This document shows positions 1 to 8,285 of a stretch of 64,000 nucleotides of DNA, piece by piece. Every line of letters starts with the position of its first letter. The stretch's first letter is position 1. Source of the DNA: Caldifarciminota bacterium UBA5631 (GTDB lineage: Bacteria > Hydrothermota > Hydrothermia > UBA1063); assembly GCA_002421425.1 (NCBI GenBank), contig DIJZ01000022.1, positions 55,660 through 119,659 on the forward strand, in the 5' to 3' direction. The notes beneath the pieces were generated by a model. That model saw only the letters and a program-made list of their open reading frames with translations. It did not search any database and was not told where the DNA came from. A program made the translations under genes and the position numbers.

Positions 1-51
1 CTGCGGGGGCAGGTCCCGTCTTAGTATTGAAAAAAGGTTCTTTTAAAATGT

Positions 52-123
52 GCGGGAGTAGCTCAATGGTAGAGCATCGGCCTTCCAAGCCGATGGTTGC
101 GGGTTCGAGTCCCGTCTCCCGCT
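52..123 (+). tRNA. tRNA-Gly (anticodon TCC)
   Basis: The sequence folds as a cloverleaf. A 7-bp acceptor stem pairs GCGGGAG (52-58) with CTCCCGC (116-122), followed by discriminator T123. A 5-bp anticodon stem (77-81 with 89-93) closes loop CTTCCAA, with anticodon TCC at 84-86. The T arm carries GGTTCGAGTCC. The TCC anticodon reads GGA/GGG glycine codons. CCA is not encoded. The gene sits 50 nt upstream of rpsO and may be cotranscribed with it. Confidence 0.97.
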
Positions 124-173
124 TAGTCTTATATAACAAAACATATGCATTAAGAAATGGAGGTAATGTTAGC

Positions 174-443
174 ATGACAGTGAGCAAGGAAGAGAAGGAA
201 AAAATTATTAAAGAGTGGGCAAAGCATCAAAAAGATACAGGTTCCGTTGAGGTTCAGATTGCTCTTCTTACAAAGAGGATCAATGATCTCACAGAGCATC
301 TGAAAGTCCACTCAAAAGATGTTCATTCAAGATACGGGCTTGTAAAAATGGTGGGTCATAGGAAACGTTTACTTACGTATCTTAGGAAGGTAGATTTCAA
401 GCGGTATGCAGCGCTGACCGATAAGTTGGGTATCAGAGGATGA
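174..443 (+). CDS. rpsO: 30S ribosomal protein S15
   Basis: S15 binds 16S rRNA early in assembly of the 30S platform. The 89-residue length is exactly that of typical bacterial S15. The conserved stretches TGSVEVQIA, LTEHLKVHSKDVHSR and GLVKMVGHRKRLLTYL are present. The ATG at 174 was chosen because GGAGG (159-163) lies 10 nt upstream. The frame stays open farther upstream, but that part runs through the tRNA. The gene overlaps pnp by 4 nt (ATGA), the classic rpsO-pnp pairing. Confidence 0.98.
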   Translation: MTVSKEEKEKIIKEWAKHQKDTGSVEVQIALLTKRINDLTEHLKVHSKDVHSRYGLVKMVGHRKRLLTYLRKVDFKRYAALTDKLGIRG

Positions 444-2557
444 TTTATTCCCTAGAGCGTGATCTTGCAGGTCGAAAATTAAAAGTAGAAGTAGGAAGAG
501 TAGCAAATCAGGCCACCTCTTCTTTGTTGATTTCCTACGGTGATACGGTGTTGCTTGTAACCGCAGTGGTTCAGGAGTCCAGGGAAAAGAGAGACTTTTT
601 ACCCCTTCTTGTGGAATATCGAGAGCAGTCGTACGCGGCTGGGAAAATTCCCGGCGGATACTTCAAGAGAGAGGGGAAGCCCACGGAACGAGAAATTCTC
701 CACGGCAGAGCCATTGACAGAGCTATTAGACCGCGTTTTCCGAAGGATATGATGAGTGACATCGAAGTTGTGGCTTATCTTTTATCATATGATCTTGAAA
801 ACGAGAGTAATTTTCTAGGAATAGTAGGCGCTTCTGCTTGTTTGCACATTTCTGAAATTGAGTTTGACGGGCCAGTTGCTGCGTGCAGAGTTGGGCGGAT
901 TAATGGTGAATTTGTCTTAAATCCTACAAATTCTCAGATTGAACAGAGCGAATTTGATTTGCTTGTAGCAGGTTCATCCGGTGAAATCAATATGATAGAA
1001 TTCGGAGGTAAAGAAATCCCTGAAGACGTTGTTCTAAAGGCCATTGAATTTGCGCTTCCCTATCTAAAAGAAATTGAGGATTTCCAGAACGAAATTCGAG
1101 ACAAGATTGGGAAAGAGAAGATACCCTATCAGAAGCTCGTGATTTCTGAGGAATTCGCAAAAAAAGTAGAAGAATTTGCTTTTCCAACTATTTCTCAGGC
1201 AATGCACATTACAGACAGAAAAGCCCGCAATGAAGCACTGGACGAAATCAGAAAAAGGACTGAAGAATTTTTGAAGACTGAATATCTCGAAGAAGACTTC
1301 ACTAATGAGCTGAATCAGACTTTCTACGAGCTGGAGAGAAGGGCCTTAAGGGAGCTTGTTTTGAATGAGAAAAGAAGGGTTGATGGTCGAGGGTATGAAG
1401 AAATCAGGCCAATAACCTGTGAGGTGGGAGTCTTACCACGGACCCACGGTTCTGCAATTTTCAGGCGGGGTGAAACCCAGACTCTTGTAGTAACTACTTT
1501 GGGAACTAAAGAGGATGTGCAGAAGCTGTCAGAATTAGAACCTGAGGAAGAGAAAAGATTTATGCTTCACTACAATTTTCCTCCATTTTCTACAGGGGAA
1601 GTGAAACCGTTAAGAGGTGTTTCGAGGAGGGAAATTGGACATGGTAATCTTGCGGAAAGAGCCCTTGCGCCGCTGATTCCTCAGGAAGAGGAGTTTCCAT
1701 ACACTGTCAGACTCGTGTCTGACGTGCTGGAATCCAATGGTTCTACGTCTATGGCTACGGTTTGTGGAGGTTCACTCTCATTAATGGATGCCGGAGTGCC
1801 CATAAGGGCACAATGTGCGGGTATTTCTACAGGGTTGATTCAGGACCAGGGGAGATATGTATTGCTTACAGACATAGTTGGGGCTGAGGACCATTACGGA
1901 GATATGGATTTCAAGGTTGCAGGAACGGAGAAGGGTATTACTGCGATTCAGCTAGACCTTAAGGCCAGAGGACTCCCTTTGAGCATTATTGAAGAGACCT
2001 TTGCACGTGCAAAAAAAGCCAGAACTTACATAATTGAAATAATGAATGCAACTCTGAGCAAGCCTCGAGATAGCATTTCTGCTTACGCACCTAAGGTTTC
2101 TTCCGTTACTGTGCCACTGGACAAAATAGGTTTGATAATAGGCCCTGGTGGAAGGAATATAAAGAGAATTACTGAACAAACCGGGACAAAAATTGAAATT
2201 GATGATGTAAGCGGCAGAGTTTTGATTTCAGGCTACAACGAAGAGGGAGTTGAAGAGGCAAAGGAAATCATTAGCGGGATGGTTCAGGAAGTCGAACTTG
2301 GAAAGGTTTATATGGGTGTAGTGAAGAGAATTGCCCCCTTTGGGGCTTTTGTTGAGGTTCTACCTAACAAAGAAGGGCTTTTGCACATTTCTGAGATTGC
2401 TGAGACTCGCATTAATAAGGTGGAAGACGTTTTGAAGGTTGGAGACAAAGTAATGGTAAAAGTCATTGAGATTGATGATTCTGGAAAGTTCAAGCTCTCC
2501 CGGAAAAAAGCTATGAAAGGTGGGATTCAGAAATTGGAAGGCAGTGAGTCTGAATAG
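440..2557 (+). CDS. pnp: Polyribonucleotide nucleotidyltransferase (PNPase)
   Basis: PNPase is a phosphorolytic 3'-5' exoribonuclease that degrades RNA to nucleoside diphosphates in the cytoplasm. The 705-residue length is full. Domains in order are RNase PH-like 1 (about 1-215), an all-alpha linker, RNase PH-like 2 (from about 313, starting RRVDGRGYEEIRPI), KH (about 555-615, GxxG loop as IGPGGRNI) and S1 (about 620-690, GVVKRIAPFGAFVEV). Translation is coupled to rpsO through the ATGA overlap. Nothing in the domain architecture is unusual. Confidence 0.98.
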   Translation: MIYSLERDLAGRKLKVEVGRVANQATSSLLISYGDTVLLVTAVVQESREKRDFLPLLVEYREQSYAAGKIPGGYFKREGKPTEREILHGRAIDRAIRPRFPKDMMSDIEVVAYLLSYDLENESNFLGIVGASACLHISEIEFDGPVAACRVGRINGEFVLNPTNSQIEQSEFDLLVAGSSGEINMIEFGGKEIPEDVVLKAIEFALPYLKEIEDFQNEIRDKIGKEKIPYQKLVISEEFAKKVEEFAFPTISQAMHITDRKARNEALDEIRKRTEEFLKTEYLEEDFTNELNQTFYELERRALRELVLNEKRRVDGRGYEEIRPITCEVGVLPRTHGSAIFRRGETQTLVVTTLGTKEDVQKLSELEPEEEKRFMLHYNFPPFSTGEVKPLRGVSRREIGHGNLAERALAPLIPQEEEFPYTVRLVSDVLESNGSTSMATVCGGSLSLMDAGVPIRAQCAGISTGLIQDQGRYVLLTDIVGAEDHYGDMDFKVAGTEKGITAIQLDLKARGLPLSIIEETFARAKKARTYIIEIMNATLSKPRDSISAYAPKVSSVTVPLDKIGLIIGPGGRNIKRITEQTGTKIEIDDVSGRVLISGYNEEGVEEAKEIISGMVQEVELGKVYMGVVKRIAPFGAFVEVLPNKEGLLHISEIAETRINKVEDVLKVGDKVMVKVIEIDDSGKFKLSRKKAMKGGIQKLEGSESE

Positions 2558-3710
2558 AAAAGGAAGAATCCCATTTAGAATTCCTCTTTTTGAAACTTAT
2601 TTTGACGAAGAAGATGTTGAGGCGGTAGTTTCCGTTCTCAAAAGTGGGTGGGTTTCCGCTGGTCCCAGGACAGAAGAGTTTGAGAGGTCTTTAGAGAAGT
2701 ATTTTGGAGTAAGACACGCCCTCTTTGTTTCGTCAGGTACAGCTTCGTTACATCTTGCTTATCTTGCGTCAGGAATTTCCAGGGATTCCTTAGTAATTCT
2801 TCCTTCTTTCACGTACATTTCGACATTGACGCCACTCCTCTGGATTGGTGCTCGTGTAAAATTTGCCGACATTGATTCACTTGAGCGACCAGTTTTGACC
2901 CCGGAGACCCTCGATGAAGTCGTCACAACTGAAGCTGAAGCAGTCGTCTACCTCGCATATGGGGGCTTTATGGACGGAATAGACAAGATCAAATTATATG
3001 TTGAAGGTAAGGGGCTTATATTGTTAGAGGATGCTTCTCACTGTCATGGTTCTGTGTGGAGTGGAAAAAGAGCCGGTAATTTTGGCATTGCTGCGGGAAT
3101 GTCCTTGTATGCAAATAAGAATATCACTACAGGTGAAGGTGGAGTTGTCCTGACCAATAGTTCTACAATATATGAGAAAGCAAAGGCCCTGAGGTCTCAG
3201 GGTATCACAAGTTCTTCTTATCAGCGTTATCAGGGATTTGAGATGGATTATGATATTCTAGAAGTTGGATACACTTATCGAGCAACGGAAATGCAGGCAG
3301 CCCTTGGACTGTCGCAGCTTAAGAAACTTGAGTGGGTGACAAAGAGAAGGCGTGAACTTGTTAAGCTGTACCGGGAATTGCTCACTGAAGTTGATGAAAT
3401 TATAATTCCTTTTAAGGACTACAACCTTTCAGGGAACTATATTTTTTCCGTATTTTCAAGGGTAGATAGAGACGCTTTAAGGATTCACCTTTTTGAAAGG
3501 GGAATTCAAACCAGCGTGCATTATAAACCACTTCATCTTTTCGACGTTATTAAAAGATATGGTGACAGCCAGAAACTTCCTGTGACAGAAAAAGCTTACA
3601 GTATGCAGATTACTCTGCCTTTGTTTCCAACGATGAGGGAAGAGTGGGTTGAATATGTTGTGGAGAGTTTGAAAGATGGAATTGCAAAGATCAAGAATTC
3701 TGGAAAATAG
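2544..3710 (+). CDS. DegT/DnrJ/EryC1-family PLP-dependent sugar aminotransferase
   Basis: Family members transfer an amino group to keto-sugar nucleotides used in surface polysaccharide or lipid A-type sugars. They are PLP enzymes of aminotransferase fold I. The text shows the family opening (DVEAVVSVLKSGWVSAGP), the cofactor loop SSGTASLHLA, and the Schiff-base lysine in SLYANKNITTGEGG (residue about 192). The start is uncertain. GTG 2544 fits the family N-terminus and overlaps the pnp stop, but GGAAGG lies only 2 nt upstream. GTG 2520 is also in frame and would add 8 residues. No other sugar genes are adjacent, so the substrate cannot be named. Confidence 0.88.
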   Translation: MSLNRKGRIPFRIPLFETYFDEEDVEAVVSVLKSGWVSAGPRTEEFERSLEKYFGVRHALFVSSGTASLHLAYLASGISRDSLVILPSFTYISTLTPLLWIGARVKFADIDSLERPVLTPETLDEVVTTEAEAVVYLAYGGFMDGIDKIKLYVEGKGLILLEDASHCHGSVWSGKRAGNFGIAAGMSLYANKNITTGEGGVVLTNSSTIYEKAKALRSQGITSSSYQRYQGFEMDYDILEVGYTYRATEMQAALGLSQLKKLEWVTKRRRELVKLYRELLTEVDEIIIPFKDYNLSGNYIFSVFSRVDRDALRIHLFERGIQTSVHYKPLHLFDVIKRYGDSQKLPVTEKAYSMQITLPLFPTMREEWVEYVVESLKDGIAKIKNSGK

Positions 3711-4404
3711 GAAGTTCCCTGACGGATTCTTTCTGCTTAGGGTTGAAAATTTCTGTTGTGGTACATTAGAGCCTGGCCAGTTCTTCCAGATCAGGGTTGC
3801 AGAGAACTTCGAACCATTTTTATTAAGGCCCTTTAGTATTTTTCACGCAGATACGGAAAGTCTTTGGTTTCTGGTTGCTATCGTCGGGAAGGGTACTGAA
3901 ATCCTTGCTAACAAGAAATCTGGAGAACAAGTCCAGATTCTAGGTCCTCTCGGGAAGGGTTTCCCTGTTTTCGAAGATGTAACCCTTGTCGCAGGGGGTT
4001 CAGGAATTGCTCCATTGTACTTTTATGCTAAGAGATACGGCTACAAAAGGTTTGTCTGGGGATTGAGGACCCTCCCTTCAAGAGATTTACTTGACGTTTT
4101 TAATGGCCTCGATATAGTTATTGTGACCGAGGATGGCTCCAGCGGATTTGCCGGAGTTGCAACCCAGTATATTGACGCAGCTTCTGATAAAAAGGTTTTT
4201 GCGTGTGGTCCGGTACCGATGCTCAATTCACTGAAGGAAGTGCACGGTATTGATTGCTGGGTATCTGTGGAATCCGCAATGGCATGCGGATTTGGAATAT
4301 GCTTTGGGTGTGCGGTGAAGAAGGCGAGTTCTGAAGGATATTTTCGCGTTTGCACTGAAGGTCCGGTGTTTAAGCTTGAAGATCTTGACTTTCAGATTAA
4401 CTAA
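3676..4404 (+). CDS. PyrK-like iron-sulfur flavoprotein (dihydroorotate dehydrogenase electron-transfer subunit family)
   Basis: PyrK carries FAD and a [2Fe-2S] cluster and passes electrons from PyrD to NAD+ in pyrimidine synthesis. The 242-residue protein has the FAD motif RPFSIF, the NAD-binding VAGGSGIAPL, the CGPVPM motif, and a C-terminal cluster ligand set in SAMACGFGICFGC with a later Cys in RVCTEGPVF. All four cysteines are in family order. It overlaps the aminotransferase by 35 nt. No pyrD gene is next to it, which is unusual for pyrK, so its partner may lie elsewhere or it may serve another dehydrogenase. Its 3' end overlaps convergent miaA by 8 nt. Confidence 0.88.
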   Translation: MELQRSRILENRKFPDGFFLLRVENFCCGTLEPGQFFQIRVAENFEPFLLRPFSIFHADTESLWFLVAIVGKGTEILANKKSGEQVQILGPLGKGFPVFEDVTLVAGGSGIAPLYFYAKRYGYKRFVWGLRTLPSRDLLDVFNGLDIVIVTEDGSSGFAGVATQYIDAASDKKVFACGPVPMLNSLKEVHGIDCWVSVESAMACGFGICFGCAVKKASSEGYFRVCTEGPVFKLEDLDFQIN

Positions 4405-5317
4405 TTCTGTTCTTAATTTCAGACTGCAGGTGATTGATTAATTCCGAAGTACTTTCGCTCAAATTATACCAGGCGATATTTTCGAAAGTCCGGAAGAATC
4501 TAAGTTGCCTTCTGGCATATACTTTTGTGTTCTTGCAGGTTTTTTTGATTGCTTCCGCCAGCTCAGACTCTCCCTTAAGGTATCTTATCGTTTCTCTATA
4601 TCCAATTGTGTTGAGGGACGGCAGATTTTCATCATACCCCATATCCAGGAGTCTTTTCGTTTCTTCGACCAGGCCTTTTTCAAACATTTCATTTGTTCGC
4701 CGCTCTATCTTTTCGTAGAGAATTCTCATAGGCTGCATGATTCCTACGTAGTGTGCCTCAAAGAATATCTTTCTTCTAAGTTTTTTCCGTGCTTCTGAGG
4801 CTGGAATGCCCAGAGTATAGATTATTTCAAGAGCTCTTGTTATCCTAATCCAGTCATTTGGGTGTAATTTTTTTGCCAGTTCCGAGTCCTTTTCTCTAAG
4901 TTCCTCGTATAAGCTCTCAATCCCGTATTTCTTCATCTTATCAAGTATTAAGGCTCTAACTTTTGGGTCTTTTTTGAATTCCTCGAAGAATTCTGAAAAT
5001 AAAGCCTTGTAATAAAGCGGAGTCCCGCCAATAATAATGGGAATTTTCGCGGTGTTCAAGCTTTCTCTGATAATGCGTTCCGCGTCCCTTGCAAAATCAC
5101 CAGCACTGTAAATTTCATCTGGATTTCTTATGTCAATCAGTGAAAAGAACTGTTTGATAGACTCTGGAGGTTTTGCCGTACCTATGTCCATATAACGGTA
5201 TACTTTCCGGGAGTCACAGGAGATAAAATGTAATCTATCGTTGAAAATGTTTAAGAGCTCTGCAGCAATTTCCTTTTTACCACAAGCAGTAGGTCCTACA
5301 ATACACAGAATTTTCAT
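4397..5317 (-). CDS. miaA: tRNA dimethylallyltransferase
   Basis: MiaA adds a dimethylallyl group to N6 of A37 in tRNAs reading codons that start with U. The 306-residue protein is full length. It has the P-loop GPTACGKK (residues 8-15), SCDSRKVYRYMDIGTAKP near 33-50 (the D-S-R/Q-x-Y tRNA/substrate motif), and IIGGTPLYYKAL. It is the last gene of the mutS-to-miaA minus-strand operon. Its ATG overlaps the glmS stop codon by one base (TAATG), so translation is probably coupled. Confidence 0.97.
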   Translation of the reverse strand: MKILCIVGPTACGKKEIAAELLNIFNDRLHFISCDSRKVYRYMDIGTAKPPESIKQFFSLIDIRNPDEIYSAGDFARDAERIIRESLNTAKIPIIIGGTPLYYKALFSEFFEEFKKDPKVRALILDKMKKYGIESLYEELREKDSELAKKLHPNDWIRITRALEIIYTLGIPASEARKKLRRKIFFEAHYVGIMQPMRILYEKIERRTNEMFEKGLVEETKRLLDMGYDENLPSLNTIGYRETIRYLKGESELAEAIKKTCKNTKVYARRQLRFFRTFENIAWYNLSESTSELINHLQSEIKNRIS

Positions 5318-7122
5318 TAATCAACAGTGAGCGTCTTTGAGATATTTTTAGGAAAATCCGGGTCAATACCACGGTGGATGCTCATATAATACGCGAGGAT
5401 CTGCATTGGAATTACTGAAAGTATTGGTGTAAGGTATTCGTTTCCGTCCGGGATGGGCAGGAAGATGTGGCTTTCTTTTCGTAGTTCCTTATCTTCAGGG
5501 GCGACGGTAATAATTTTTCCTCCCCGACACTTTACCTCATTAATGTGAGAAAGTATCATTGGCTTATCTTTAAGGGTGGAGATGAAAATAATGGGGTATT
5601 CCTCTTCAACAATTGAAAGGGGTCCGTGTTTGAACTCTGCTGAATACATCCCCTCTGCATGGATGTAAACCACTTCCTTAATCTTCAGTGCCCCTTCAAG
5701 GGCAACGGGGTAAGTTACTCCAAATCCGAGAACGTAGAAATCACGCCATGGGATTAGCGCTTTAATTATTTCAGTTTTGTGCATTTCGGCTGTCTGAATT
5801 GTCTTCTGAATTAGGGAAGGTATTTCATCAAAATTGATTTTTGGAACTGGAAGACCTCTTCTCTTTGCTACTTCAATTGAAAGATAAAGGAGCGCGATGA
5901 CCTGATTTACGAAGGTTTTTGTGGCAGGAACGCTAATTTCGAGGTCCGAAAGGACAGGAATCACATGATTGCACCTCATGGCGATACTTGACCCGAGAAC
6001 ATTTATCAAACCTACAGTCTTTCCAAATCCGTCGAAAACGTCCATCGCGTTCTTCACATCCTTTGTTTCTCCACTCTGTGTAACTACGAAGAGTAAATCA
6101 CCGGATTCCAGCGTATTCCCATACCTTTCTGCGAATTCTGATGCTGCAACGGGTATAAACAGCTCCTTTGCAATATTTGCAAGGTAGAAACTTCCAAGAA
6201 TTGCTGCGTGCAAAGATGTTCCGCTACCCGTAATGAACTTCTTCTTTGATTTCAATATTTCGTCAGCGATTACCCTGAGTTCGGAGAATTCAGGCAGGAA
6301 GTTAATGATATTTCGGGCTTTCTCCGGGATTTCATAGATTTCTTTTATCATAAAATGAGGGAAATTTCCCTTCTCTGCATCTTTAATGTCGAGCTCTGTG
6401 AATATTGGCTCACGGTATACGATTTCTCCCGAAGGTAGTTTGAAAATTCGATATTCCTTTTCGTCAAATTCTACAAGTTCTCCGTCGTAAAGAGTCACGA
6501 CATTCTTTGTAAGGTCCAAAAGGGCAACCAGGTCACTTGACACGGCGATAAAGTCGTCACCAACACCAAGAAAAAGCGAAGAACCTTTCTTCACTGCATA
6601 AAATTTGTTCTCATCAACGCTTGTAATAGAGAAGGCATAATCACCCTTCAGTGTGTCAAAGGTTTCAATTATAGCAGTTTTGAGATTTCCAGATTTTTTA
6701 AAGAAATCTTCTATCACGTGCACGAGGGTTTCTCCGTCGTTCTCGCCAGCAAACCTGTGGCCTTCGGAAATCAATTTTTCTCTAAGAAATGGCGAATTAA
6801 CGATATTTCCATTGTGTGCTCCTATTAGTTTTTTGGAGCAGTCGAAGTGGGGTTGTGCATTCTCATATGAAGGAGCGCCATAAGTAGCCCACCTCAGCTG
6901 AATTGTGCCACGTTTGCCACTTATTTCTTCGAAACTTAAATCTTCGTATACTCTATGAATTTTCCCTGGAGCCTTCCTGATCTCGTAGTTGCCATTGTCC
7001 TTTACGTAGCCGATGCCAACTGTATCGTATCCTCGGTATGCAAGGCGAAAACCAGCTTTTGTAAGGATGCTGCCCAGTTCCTCATTATCCTTTTTAAAAA
7101 CAATGCTAAAAAATCCGCACAT
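5317..7122 (-). CDS. glmS: Glutamine-fructose-6-phosphate aminotransferase (isomerizing), divergent
   Basis: GlmS converts fructose-6-phosphate and glutamine to glucosamine-6-phosphate, the entry to UDP-GlcNAc for peptidoglycan and LPS. The 601-residue protein has an Ntn glutaminase domain (catalytic Cys2 in MCGFFS, RGYDTVGI) and two SIS domains (GSGTSLHAA, VTQSGETKD, then EGALKIKEVVYIHAEG and EFKHGP), ending ISKTLTVD. Two usually invariant glutaminase histidines are replaced: RWATYG instead of RWATHG, and NAQPH instead of NAHPH. HNG is retained. Its place between rodA and miaA suits cell-wall precursor supply. A related sugar-phosphate aminotransferase cannot be excluded. Confidence 0.9.
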   Translation of the reverse strand: MCGFFSIVFKKDNEELGSILTKAGFRLAYRGYDTVGIGYVKDNGNYEIRKAPGKIHRVYEDLSFEEISGKRGTIQLRWATYGAPSYENAQPHFDCSKKLIGAHNGNIVNSPFLREKLISEGHRFAGENDGETLVHVIEDFFKKSGNLKTAIIETFDTLKGDYAFSITSVDENKFYAVKKGSSLFLGVGDDFIAVSSDLVALLDLTKNVVTLYDGELVEFDEKEYRIFKLPSGEIVYREPIFTELDIKDAEKGNFPHFMIKEIYEIPEKARNIINFLPEFSELRVIADEILKSKKKFITGSGTSLHAAILGSFYLANIAKELFIPVAASEFAERYGNTLESGDLLFVVTQSGETKDVKNAMDVFDGFGKTVGLINVLGSSIAMRCNHVIPVLSDLEISVPATKTFVNQVIALLYLSIEVAKRRGLPVPKINFDEIPSLIQKTIQTAEMHKTEIIKALIPWRDFYVLGFGVTYPVALEGALKIKEVVYIHAEGMYSAEFKHGPLSIVEEEYPIIFISTLKDKPMILSHINEVKCRGGKIITVAPEDKELRKESHIFLPIPDGNEYLTPILSVIPMQILAYYMSIHRGIDPDFPKNISKTLTVD

Positions 7123-7124
7123 AA

Positions 7125-8285
7125 TTATACCTCCATTTTCAGTAATGTAAAGATTGCTGCTATCTCCACAAGGACATGGCTACCACCATATGTAATGAAG
7201 GGCAATGGGATTCCAACAACTGGCAGCAACGATAAATTCGAGAGAGTATTGACACCAAAGTGAAAGATGAAATAGGAGAAAATCCCAGAGACTATTAGTT
7301 TTTCATGCCCTTCCTTTAACTCCATCAGTCTTAGAACTGTTCTCATAAAGATTATAAACAGTGTAATTATCAGAAGGAGTCCTGTAAAACCGAACTCTTC
7401 TCCAATACTCGAAAGAATAAAATCCGTGTGCGCCGCTGGAAGAAAGGCGAGACTCTTCTGGGTTCCCTTTCCAGGTCCCTTCCCAGAAATCCCTCCTGAA
7501 CCGAGTGCAATACGCGCTTGATAAATTTGCCATCCTTCAGTGGTTTTACTCTTTTCAGGGTTTATGAAGGCTGTAAGCCTATCTCTCTGATAGGGCTTTA
7601 ATACTTTCTGCCATACAATGGGTGTGATAAGACTTGTAAAGATAAGCAAAGCAAGGGTGACGATTTTCTTGTAAAGAGGTTCTTTAAACACGAAGGTAAT
7701 TACGGCGAGAGCAGAGAAGAATATAACTGTTGCAAGGGGATGAGCAGAAGCGAGCATTGCAATGGGAACAAATAAGAAAAACCGGATTAGCGAAGGATCT
7801 GCTCCTCCAATCCAATTTATGATGAAGGCAATGAATAGAAAAGTCAGAGCTGTACCCAGATCAGGCTGCAACATTACGAGTATGAAGGGTATAAAAGTGA
7901 CAATACCTGCCTTTATTAGTCTATTTTTAAGAGGTTTTTTGTCATCAGAGATAATTTTGCTCAGAAGAAAGATCAACCCAATTTTTGCAATTTCTGAAGG
8001 CTGGAGTTTAAAAAAACCGAGATTCAACCAGCGATTGACTCCTCCCCTTCCAAGAAATAATGTGAGCATCAGGAGCGGAATAGAAAGGTAATATAATATG
8101 AATCCATAGTTAAGGATATGGCTCTTTCTTATTGTGAGGTAGAGCCCCAAAAAGAGCAAGACATAGATCAGGACTTTGGAGAGCTGCGATACAAACATCC
8201 CTTTGCTAATGAAAAAAAGTTCCGTTAGCCCTATGGCTATCAGAAGAACAGAAGGTATCACAAGCCCCAGTTTAATTCTTTTCAC
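7125..8285 (-). CDS. rodA: RodA, SEDS-family peptidoglycan glycosyltransferase
   Basis: RodA polymerises lipid II during lateral wall elongation, together with PBP2. The 386-residue protein is a multi-pass membrane protein of about ten hydrophobic segments. It has family motifs GRGGVNRWL, FFKLQPSEIAKI, MLQPDLGTAL, the QAQIALGSGG-type motif read here as QIYQARIALGSGGISGKG, and HTDFILSSIGEEFG. It starts with GTG and overlaps the upstream mrdA by 14 nt, the usual pairing. The glmS start lies 2 nt downstream of its stop. Confidence 0.97.
   Translation of the reverse strand: MKRIKLGLVIPSVLLIAIGLTELFFISKGMFVSQLSKVLIYVLLFLGLYLTIRKSHILNYGFILYYLSIPLLMLTLFLGRGGVNRWLNLGFFKLQPSEIAKIGLIFLLSKIISDDKKPLKNRLIKAGIVTFIPFILVMLQPDLGTALTFLFIAFIINWIGGADPSLIRFFLFVPIAMLASAHPLATVIFFSALAVITFVFKEPLYKKIVTLALLIFTSLITPIVWQKVLKPYQRDRLTAFINPEKSKTTEGWQIYQARIALGSGGISGKGPGKGTQKSLAFLPAAHTDFILSSIGEEFGFTGLLLIITLFIIFMRTVLRLMELKEGHEKLIVSGIFSYFIFHFGVNTLSNLSLLPVVGIPLPFITYGGSHVLVEIAAIFTLLKMEV

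Noticed and set aside
1..24. A frame reading LRGQVPS then TAG at the very start of the window.
   Set aside because: It is too short to show whether it is the end of a gene. It does not match a T arm or any RNA I know.
27..173. N-terminal extension of rpsO in the same frame.
   Set aside because: It reads through the tRNA-Gly gene. The ATG at 174 has a good ribosome binding site and gives the normal S15 length.
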